Of a stretch of 6,860 bases of DNA, positions 1 to 5,432 are shown one piece after another. How positions within the stretch are numbered: the stretch's first letter is position 1; the number at the start of each line of letters is the position of its first letter. The DNA is from Deltaproteobacteria bacterium (GTDB taxonomy: Bacteria > Myxococcota > Myxococcia > Myxococcales > 40CM-4-68-19). The notes beneath the pieces are model-generated. The model worked only from the letters and a program-made list of their open reading frames with translations. It was not told the origin of the DNA and ran no database searches. The position numbers and the translations under genes were made by a program. The stretch lies in contig VBKQ01000295.1 of NCBI GenBank assembly GCA_005879505.1, forward strand, positions 1 through 6,860, read 5' to 3'.

Positions 1-715
1 ACAAGGAGATGGGGACGCTGACGGTATTGTCGGGATTGGTATCGATCGGAATCCCGCCCTGCCGCTCGATGGTGCCGATGATCTCGAGGTCCATGCGGCC
101 GAGCTTGATCTTCCGCCCGATGGGGTCCTGCCCGGGAAAGAGCGAGTCGATCACGGCCGCGCCGATCACGGCCACCCGGGCGCCGGAGGTCACTTCGCCC
201 TCGGTGTAGCCCCGGCCGCTGGCGAGGGCGAGATTGGTGAGCGTGAAGAATTCCGGCGTCCCGCCGGAGACCTGCACGCCGAGGTCGGTGTTGCCGTTCG
301 CGGTCGCGGTCTTCCCGTATTCCCAGAGCTGGCCGCCCACCTCCTTCGCCTGTGGCAGCAGCTCCCTGAGCTGCCGCACGTGCGCAAGCGTAAGCTTCTT
401 GCGCGCCTGGATCTCGGGAGAGAGTGCCCCGAACTGGACCGACGGCTCGCGCTGGATCTGGAACGCGTTCGCTCCCAGCTCGCCGAGCTGCTTGTCGATC
501 GATTTCCGCAGCCCGTTCAAGAGCGCCATCATCGCCACCACGGTGAACACCCCGATGACGATGCCCAGGAGCGTGAGCCCCGAGCGCAGCTTGTGCGACG
601 ACAACGAGTCGAGCGCCAGCCGCAGGTCGTCCAGCCGCCCGGTCCATCCACGCCGCAGCCGGACGGTCCAGGCCGGCGCCTCGAGGGGTGGGGCCTGGAG
701 CGCGACCTCACTCAT
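1..715 (-). CDS. MacB/FtsX-type ABC transporter permease P3, N-terminal 238 residues (cut by left edge)
   Basis: This is the start of an inner-membrane permease subunit of a MacB/LolC-like ABC exporter. The frame is open from the ATG at 715 to the left edge, with no stop in 238 codons. A cytoplasmic N-terminal tail of about 40 residues, rich in Arg and Leu, leads to the family motif SSHKLRSGLTLLGI and a first transmembrane helix at about residues 44-68. Residues from about 70 onward look like the MacB periplasmic core domain, including GRGYTEGEV, RVAVIGAAV and the typical LFPGQDPIGRKI near 192-202. The expected C-terminal three helices lie outside the window. The ATG overlaps the stop of the preceding permease by 8 bases (ATGAGTGA), with GAGG nine bases upstream as a plausible ribosome-binding site. 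This suggests translational coupling. Its first 62 codons are the source of the chimera's N-terminus. It resembles P2 only distantly, so the pump probably used a P2/P3 heterodimer. The family call is firm; the substrate is unknown. Confidence 0.9.
   Translation of the reverse strand, partial: MSEVALQAPPLEAPAWTVRLRRGWTGRLDDLRLALDSLSSHKLRSGLTLLGIVIGVFTVVAMMALLNGLRKSIDKQLGELGANAFQIQREPSVQFGALSPEIQARKKLTLAHVRQLRELLPQAKEVGGQLWEYGKTATANGNTDLGVQVSGGTPEFFTLTNLALASGRGYTEGEVTSGARVAVIGAAVIDSLFPGQDPIGRKIKLGRMDLEIIGTIERQGGIPIDTNPDNTVSVPISL
517..531. repeat. Short imperfect direct repeat at the duplication breakpoint, P3 copy
   Basis: These 15 bases (tcaagagcgccatca) match 3195-3209 (tcaagagcgcccgca) at 13 positions, with 11 perfect in a row. 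The hybrid at 1856-1870 carries the P2 version and then continues into P3 sequence. The element encodes the Ala-Leu-Leu shared by the first helices of P3 and P2, and is the likely site of exchange. Confidence 0.75.
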
Positions 716-1870
716 AGCGGAGCGCCTCGACCGGCTGGAGCATCGCCGCCGTGAGCGCGGGCCAGAGCCCGAATCCCACACCGAGCACCGCCGACCCGAT
801 CACTCCGCCGAGCATCACCCGCGGATCGACCCTGGCGGGCAGCGGCGAGATCAGGTCGATGATCGACGCCGCCCCGGATGCCAGCGCGATCCCGACCGCG
901 CCGCCCACCAGGGCGACCATCACCGCTTCGCAGAGGAACTGCCAGAGGATGGTGGCCCGCCGTGCGCCGACGGCCCTGCGGATGCCGATCTCGCGGGTCC
1001 GCTCCTTCACCGAGACCAGCAGGATGTTCATGATGCCGATGCCCGCCACGATGGCGGTGATGATGCCCACCAGGATTCCGGTGATGTTGGTGGCCTTCAT
1101 CATCTGCTCGAAGCCCTCCAGCAGCTTGTCCTGCCGGTTGACGGAAAAGTTCTCCTCCTGATCGGGGGCCAGGTGCCGGGCGTTGCGCATCACCGCCGTG
1201 ACCTCGCCCTCGGTCTCCCGCACCTTGCCCTCCGGCGCCACCACCGCGACCACCAGACCGCGCTTGCTGCCGAAAGTCCGGATGAACGACGAGAGTGGGA
1301 GCACCACCCGCAGATCCTGCGTCTGTCCGAAGGCGTTCCCCTTGCGGGCGAAGATGCCGACGATGTCGCAGCGCATGTTCGGGCCGACGCGGACTTGCTG
1401 GCCGAGAGGCTCCTGGCCCTTGAAGAACGCGTCCTCGATGTCGGCCCCGATGATGCAGGCGTTCGCCCCGATCTCCTGATCCAGCGCGGTGATGAAGCGG
1501 CCCCGGCGGATCTGCCAGCCGGTGGCATCGAGGTAGCCGTCGGTGGTGCCGCGCACGTCCACGCCTTTGACGTCCTTGCCGGCGTGGGAGACGGTCGCCA
1601 GCGTATTCACCAGCGGAGCGATGGCGACGGGCAGCGTGGTGTTCTGCTGCAGCGCGCGCAGGTCGAGCATGGTCACGTGCGGGCGGTTCTTGTACTTCCA
1701 CCAGTCGCTTCCGCTCACGCCCCACTTCCACTTGTGCACGAAGAGCGTGTTCGGACCGAGCGTGCTGAGCTGGCGGGCGAAGCTCGCCGACATCCCCGAC
1801 TGCACCATGAAGATGAGGATCACGGTCATGATGCCGATGGCGATCCCGCTGATGGTCAAGAGCGCCCGCA
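530..1870. repeat. Tandem direct repeat, left copy (1341 bp, period 1339)
   Basis: This segment recurs at 1869-3209 with a constant offset of 1339 bases and no insertion or deletion. Outside the limits the match stops at once (t529 against g1868; t1871 against g3210). It carries the P2-derived portion of the chimera, the ATGAGTGA stop-start overlap and the first 62 codons of P3. By eye the copies differ only at 604/1943, 617/1956, 635/1974 and 1566/2905, about 99.7 percent identity. Confidence 0.97.
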
Positions 1871-2054
1871 TCGCCACCACGGTGAACACCCCGATGACGA
1901 TGCCCAGGAGCGTGAGCCCCGAGCGCAGCTTGTGCGACGACAGCGAGTCGAGCGCGAGCCGCAGGTCGTCCAGGCGCCCGGTCCATCCACGCCGCAGCCG
2001 GACGGTCCAGGCCGGCGCCTCGAGGGGTGGGGCCTGGAGCGCGACCTCACTCAT
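708..2054 (-). CDS. Chimeric MacB/FtsX-type ABC permease (P3 residues 1-62 joined to P2 residues 28-413)
   Basis: This 448-residue open reading frame was created by a tandem duplication. Residues 1-62 match the start of P3 and residues 63-448 match P2 from Arg28 to its C-terminus, with no amino-acid change in either part. The junction is Met62-Arg63 at 1869-1871. It keeps the complete MacB periplasmic core and the FtsX-like C-terminal domain with the coupling motif KERTREIGIRRAVGA. It also carries both first transmembrane helices back to back, with only about one charged residue (Arg63) between them, which is unusual for the family. I chose the ATG at 2054 because it is the duplicated P3 start, with the same GAGG and ATGAGTGA overlap with the preceding stop; an in-frame ATG at 2120 is an upstream extension inside P2. 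It sits between P2 and P3 in the operon. The reading frame is certain in this sequence. Whether the product folds, or whether the duplication is an assembly product, is open. Confidence 0.8.
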   Translation of the reverse strand: MSEVALQAPPLEAPAWTVRLRRGWTGRLDDLRLALDSLSSHKLRSGLTLLGIVIGVFTVVAMRALLTISGIAIGIMTVILIFMVQSGMSASFARQLSTLGPNTLFVHKWKWGVSGSDWWKYKNRPHVTMLDLRALQQNTTLPVAIAPLVNTLATVSHAGKDVKGVDVRGTTDGYLDATGWQIRRGRFITALDQEIGANACIIGADIEDAFFKGQEPLGQQVRVGPNMRCDIVGIFARKGNAFGQTQDLRVVLPLSSFIRTFGSKRGLVVAVVAPEGKVRETEGEVTAVMRNARHLAPDQEENFSVNRQDKLLEGFEQMMKATNITGILVGIITAIVAGIGIMNILLVSVKERTREIGIRRAVGARRATILWQFLCEAVMVALVGGAVGIALASGAASIIDLISPLPARVDPRVMLGGVIGSAVLGVGFGLWPALTAAMLQPVEALRYE

Positions 2055-3209
2055 AGCGGAGCGCCTCGACCGGCTGGAGCATCGCCGCCGTGAGCGCGGG
2101 CCAGAGCCCGAATCCCACACCGAGCACCGCCGACCCGATCACTCCGCCGAGCATCACCCGCGGATCGACCCTGGCGGGCAGCGGCGAGATCAGGTCGATG
2201 ATCGACGCCGCCCCGGATGCCAGCGCGATCCCGACCGCGCCGCCCACCAGGGCGACCATCACCGCTTCGCAGAGGAACTGCCAGAGGATGGTGGCCCGCC
2301 GTGCGCCGACGGCCCTGCGGATGCCGATCTCGCGGGTCCGCTCCTTCACCGAGACCAGCAGGATGTTCATGATGCCGATGCCCGCCACGATGGCGGTGAT
2401 GATGCCCACCAGGATTCCGGTGATGTTGGTGGCCTTCATCATCTGCTCGAAGCCCTCCAGCAGCTTGTCCTGCCGGTTGACGGAAAAGTTCTCCTCCTGA
2501 TCGGGGGCCAGGTGCCGGGCGTTGCGCATCACCGCCGTGACCTCGCCCTCGGTCTCCCGCACCTTGCCCTCCGGCGCCACCACCGCGACCACCAGACCGC
2601 GCTTGCTGCCGAAAGTCCGGATGAACGACGAGAGTGGGAGCACCACCCGCAGATCCTGCGTCTGTCCGAAGGCGTTCCCCTTGCGGGCGAAGATGCCGAC
2701 GATGTCGCAGCGCATGTTCGGGCCGACGCGGACTTGCTGGCCGAGAGGCTCCTGGCCCTTGAAGAACGCGTCCTCGATGTCGGCCCCGATGATGCAGGCG
2801 TTCGCCCCGATCTCCTGATCCAGCGCGGTGATGAAGCGGCCCCGGCGGATCTGCCAGCCGGTGGCATCGAGGTAGCCGTCGGTGGTGCCGCGCACGTCCA
2901 CGCCCTTGACGTCCTTGCCGGCGTGGGAGACGGTCGCCAGCGTATTCACCAGCGGAGCGATGGCGACGGGCAGCGTGGTGTTCTGCTGCAGCGCGCGCAG
3001 GTCGAGCATGGTCACGTGCGGGCGGTTCTTGTACTTCCACCAGTCGCTTCCGCTCACGCCCCACTTCCACTTGTGCACGAAGAGCGTGTTCGGACCGAGC
3101 GTGCTGAGCTGGCGGGCGAAGCTCGCCGACATCCCCGACTGCACCATGAAGATGAGGATCACGGTCATGATGCCGATGGCGATCCCGCTGATGGTCAAGA
3201 GCGCCCGCA
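1869..3209. repeat. Tandem direct repeat, right copy (1341 bp, period 1339)
   Basis: This is the second unit of the tandem duplication and shares two bases (CA, 1869-1870) with the end of the left copy at the junction. It carries P2 from codon 28 to its stop, the ATGAGTGA overlap, and the P3-derived first 62 codons that now form the chimera's N-terminus. No inverted repeats, transposase gene or target-site signature flank it, so it is not an insertion sequence. Confidence 0.97.
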
Positions 3210-3288
3210 GCTTGTGCGAGACGAGCGAGAAGGCTGCCTGGACGATGGCGTCACGCAGCTCCCCCAGTAGGCGCCGCAGGCGTGTCAT
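2047..3288 (-). CDS. MacB/FtsX-type ABC transporter permease P2
   Basis: This 413-residue inner-membrane subunit belongs to the MacB/LolC/FtsX permease family, whose members couple cytoplasmic ATP hydrolysis to movement of a periplasmic domain instead of forming a classical channel. A short cytoplasmic tail ends in SHKLRALLTISGIAIG and a first helix at about 29-50. The periplasmic MacB core spans about 50-285 and includes an aromatic-rich stretch near 73-90 and the typical KGQEPLGQQVRVG. Three C-terminal helices lie at about 288-313, 337-365 and 378-404. The cytoplasmic coupling segment KERTREIGIRRAVGARRATI follows the second helix, and the protein ends in the common LQPVEALRYE. The ATG at 3288 overlaps the ATPase stop by four bases (ATGA), and GGAG lies about seven bases upstream. 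Length and architecture are normal for a permease without a fused ATPase. Its residues 28-413 recur unchanged in the next gene. The substrate cannot be read from the sequence. Confidence 0.93.
   Translation of the reverse strand: MTRLRRLLGELRDAIVQAAFSLVSHKLRALLTISGIAIGIMTVILIFMVQSGMSASFARQLSTLGPNTLFVHKWKWGVSGSDWWKYKNRPHVTMLDLRALQQNTTLPVAIAPLVNTLATVSHAGKDVKGVDVRGTTDGYLDATGWQIRRGRFITALDQEIGANACIIGADIEDAFFKGQEPLGQQVRVGPNMRCDIVGIFARKGNAFGQTQDLRVVLPLSSFIRTFGSKRGLVVAVVAPEGKVRETEGEVTAVMRNARHLAPDQEENFSVNRQDKLLEGFEQMMKATNITGILVGIITAIVAGIGIMNILLVSVKERTREIGIRRAVGARRATILWQFLCEAVMVALVGGAVGIALASGAASIIDLISPLPARVDPRVMLGGVIGSAVLGVGFGLWPALTAAMLQPVEALRYE
3195..3209. repeat. Short imperfect direct repeat at the duplication breakpoint, P2 copy
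   Basis: This is the P2 partner of 517-531 (13/15 identical). Removing one 1339-bp unit puts the two elements exactly one period apart, as expected if slippage or unequal exchange between them produced the duplication. Confidence 0.75.
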
Positions 3289-4061
3289 GGCCGCGCTCCA
3301 GCCTGCGCCGCGCGCTCCGCGGCCTGGAACTGCGCGAGCGCCTCCGCCCCGAGCGCCTCCGCGTTCGCGGCTGCGACTTCCCTGCCGGGGCCGTCGGCGA
3401 TCACCAGTCCGTCCACCAAGCGCACCGCGCGCGGGCAGCGAGCGGCCAGCTTCGGCTCGTGCGTGACCAGCACGATGGTGTTGCCGCCCGCGTGCAGGTC
3501 GAGGAAGAGGTGAAAGATCTCCTCGCCGGTGCGGCTGTCGAGGTTCCCGGTAGGCTCGTCTGCCAAGAGCAGCGATGGCTGGGTCACGAGGGCTCGCGCG
3601 ATCGCCACGCGCTGCCGCTGGCCGCCCGAGAGCTCAGCCGGCTTGTGCTTCATCCGGTCCTCCAGCCCCACCGTGGCGAGCGCCTCGACCGCGCGATCGC
3701 GGCGCTCCTTCTTGGCTACCCCGCGGTAGACGAGCGGAAGCTCCACGTTCTCCAGCGCGGACGCCCGCGGCAGGAGCTGGAAGCTCTGGAAGACGAATCC
3801 GATCTCGAGATTGCGCACGTCCGCCAGCTGGTCGTCGGAGAGCGTGCTGACGTCGCGGCCGGAGAGCCGGTAGATGCCGGCGGTCGGCACGTCCAGACAG
3901 CCGATGATGTTCATCAGCGTGGACTTGCCCGAACCCGACTGACCGACGATGGCGACGAACTCACCGCGCTCGATGCGGGCGTGGATGTCCCGCAGCGCCG
4001 GAACCTTGGAGAGCCCCAGGTCGTAGGTCTTGACGATGTGTTCGAGCTCGATGAGCGCCAT
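3285..4061 (-). CDS. MacB/LolD-type ABC transporter ATP-binding protein
   Basis: This is a 258-residue cytoplasmic ATPase that would power the permeases downstream. All ABC motifs are intact: Walker A GQSGSGKST (residues 40-48), Q-loop FVFQSFQLLP (Q92), signature LSGGQRQR (144-151), Walker B LLLADEP with catalytic Glu169, D-loop NLD (173-175) and switch His201. The LLPRASALENVELPL segment and the TGNLDSRTGEEI segment are characteristic of the MacB/LolD/FtsE group. The last 30 or so residues are an alanine-rich tail beyond the usual domain end; its role is unknown. The ATG at 4061 gives the canonical start MALIELEHIVKTY. It lies 29 bases after the adaptor stop and just beyond a small hairpin, with only a weak AGAGA-like ribosome-binding site. 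The stop overlaps the P2 start (ATGA). In Escherichia coli MacB the ATPase and permease are fused; here they are separate, as in LolCDE-like systems and many MacB-like operons. Confidence 0.95.
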   Translation of the reverse strand: MALIELEHIVKTYDLGLSKVPALRDIHARIERGEFVAIVGQSGSGKSTLMNIIGCLDVPTAGIYRLSGRDVSTLSDDQLADVRNLEIGFVFQSFQLLPRASALENVELPLVYRGVAKKERRDRAVEALATVGLEDRMKHKPAELSGGQRQRVAIARALVTQPSLLLADEPTGNLDSRTGEEIFHLFLDLHAGGNTIVLVTHEPKLAARCPRAVRLVDGLVIADGPGREVAAANAEALGAEALAQFQAAERAAQAGARP

Positions 4062-4080
4062 GCGGTTCTCTGCGGGTTTC

Positions 4081-4102
4081 GGCCGTAGCGTCAGCTACGG
4101 CC
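4081..4102 (-). promoter_or_regulatory. 9-bp perfect inverted repeat at the adaptor stop codon
   Basis: The arms GGCCGTAGC and GCTACGGCC pair perfectly around a four-base loop (TGAC on the coding strand) that contains the adaptor's TGA stop. The hairpin lies in the only intergenic gap between the adaptor and ATPase genes, ending 19 bases before the ATPase ATG. The coding strand has no U-tract after it, so it is not a classical intrinsic terminator. It could protect an mRNA end, mark a processing site or tune expression between the adaptor and ATPase. The structure is seen directly; any function is inferred. Confidence 0.45.
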
Positions 4103-5428
4103 TCCCTGAGGGCCCTTGTCCCCGGCCCCCTGGCCGGGTTTTTGAGGCTTGACCTTCTGACCTTCCTGCAGCTCGCGCGCGAGCGTGCGGTAGGGACCGT
4201 CCACCACGGTGTCCCCCTCGTTCACCCCGCTGAGGATCTCCACGTCGGTTCTGCTGGCGATCCCCGTTTGCACCTCGCGCATCTGCGCGACGCCGTCCTT
4301 GTCCACCACGAACACCACCTTCACCGGCTTGGGCTTGCCGGTCGCCGCCTTGGTGGGCGGATCGTCCTTGCCGTTCGCCGCCACCGCGGCCGTGGTGCCC
4401 CCGGAGCCGGCGACCTTGATCTCCCCTTCCCGCGGCGCGGCCTTCTCCTCCTTCTTCTTCGCCTCGCGCGAGGTGACGGCCTGGATGGGGACCATCACCA
4501 CGCTGTCGTGGGTGGCCGTCGAGATGGACACGGCGCTCGACATCCCCGGAAGCGCCCCTTCGGGCGGAACGTCGAGGCCGACGCGCACGAAGAACGTGGT
4601 CACCTCCGCATCCGTGCCCGGGTTCCTGATCTGCGCGTTCTTTCCCACCGCCACCACGTGCCCCTTGAACTGCTTGTCGGGGATGGCGTCGATGTCGACG
4701 GCGGACTCGTCGCCGACGTGGACCGCCACCACCTCGTGCTCGCCGACCTCCGCCTTCACCTCCATGTCGGTGAGCCCGCCCATCAGCATCACCACGTCCT
4801 CGGAGAAGTCCGATCCGCGGATGCGCTCGCCGACCTTGTGGCTCAGCTCGAGGATGGTCCCGTCGATGGGCGCAGTCAGCGTCGCCCGCGAGAGGTTGTA
4901 GAGGGCCGTCTCCAGCTGGCCGACGTTCTGCGACACCAGCTCGCGCTGCGAGGCGAGACGGCTTTCGTCCATCTTCAGCTGGGTGGTCGACTTCTCCAGA
5001 TCGGAGGCGCTGGCGAGCCTCTCGTCGACCAGCCGCTTGACGCGACCAAGGTCGCGCTTGTCCTGCTCGATGGTCACCTCGATCTGCGCGATCTGCGCCC
5101 GCGCGGAAGCGACGGCGCCGCGGTACTGCGTCACCTGCGTCTCGTAGAAGCGCTTGTCGATCTGTCCCAGCACCTGGCCGTGCTGGACGCGATCGCCTTC
5201 TTTCACGCTCAGCGAGAGCAGATCGCCGGTGACGTTGCTGCTCACTTTCACCGTCTCGCGGGCCTGCAGGTGGCCGGCCGCCGTCACCACGCGGGTGACC
5301 GTACCTTTCTTCGCTACCGAGGTGGTGACCTCCACAGGAGGCGGCGCTTTCGGACGGAGCCCCATCACGGTGGCGAACGCCACCAGCGCGACCACCAGTC
5401 CTGCCAGGATCCAGCGTCCCCGCGTCAT
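4091..5428 (-). CDS. MacA/HlyD-family periplasmic adaptor (membrane fusion protein) of the efflux pump
   Basis: This protein would bridge the inner-membrane ABC permease to the TolC-like channel. With the ATG at 5428 it is 445 residues: a single N-terminal membrane anchor (about 6-24, no lipobox Cys), a first half lipoyl/biotinyl-like domain (about 53-95, ending in GDRVQHGQVLGQID), an alpha-helical hairpin (about 97-178), a second half lipoyl domain (about 181-205, LTAPIDGTILEL), a beta-barrel domain (about 220-305) and a membrane-proximal domain (about 370-430, with GVNEGDTVVDGPY). Residues about 321-367 are an odd low-complexity insert rich in Lys, Glu, Ala and Pro within the C-terminal part. 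A GTG at 5440 would add four residues and overlap the channel gene. I prefer the ATG because GGGTGG and AGGGA lie just upstream and the channel stop then ends four bases before it. The gene sits between channel and ATPase, as expected for a tripartite MacAB-TolC-like system. Confidence 0.92.
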   Translation of the reverse strand: MTRGRWILAGLVVALVAFATVMGLRPKAPPPVEVTTSVAKKGTVTRVVTAAGHLQARETVKVSSNVTGDLLSLSVKEGDRVQHGQVLGQIDKRFYETQVTQYRGAVASARAQIAQIEVTIEQDKRDLGRVKRLVDERLASASDLEKSTTQLKMDESRLASQRELVSQNVGQLETALYNLSRATLTAPIDGTILELSHKVGERIRGSDFSEDVVMLMGGLTDMEVKAEVGEHEVVAVHVGDESAVDIDAIPDKQFKGHVVAVGKNAQIRNPGTDAEVTTFFVRVGLDVPPEGALPGMSSAVSISTATHDSVVMVPIQAVTSREAKKKEEKAAPREGEIKVAGSGGTTAAVAANGKDDPPTKAATGKPKPVKVVFVVDKDGVAQMREVQTGIASRTDVEILSGVNEGDTVVDGPYRTLARELQEGQKVKPQKPGQGAGDKGPQGGRS

Positions 5429-5432
5429 GTCC

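Noticed and set aside
712..1986. Minus-strand open frame of 424 codons in another frame of the chimera (likewise 2051-3070 and 5425-6402).
   Set aside because: These are Arg/Gly/His/Ala-rich shadow frames overlapping genuine genes, with no domain or plausible start.
234..2093. Long plus-strand open frame of 619 codons (and a similar one at 1543-3270).
   Set aside because: They lie antisense to the permease genes and give His/Arg/Asp/Pro-rich, low-complexity products without recognisable domains. They are open only because GC-rich genes suppress stops on the opposite strand, and they repeat because the DNA is duplicated.
2055..2120. Upstream ATG at 2120 that would lengthen the chimera by 22 residues.
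   Set aside because: The extra residues are an Arg/Ser-rich translation of the P2 3' end out of frame. The ATG at 2054 has a ribosome-binding site and equals the P3 start.
530..3209. Possibility that the duplicated region is an insertion sequence or other mobile element.
   Set aside because: There is no transposase, terminal inverted repeat or target-site duplication. The unit is made only of operon DNA and its ends fall inside permease codons.
4081..4102. Hairpin read as a rho-independent terminator.
   Set aside because: No run of T follows on the coding strand and the ATPase gene starts only 19 bases later, so termination here would cut the operon in two.
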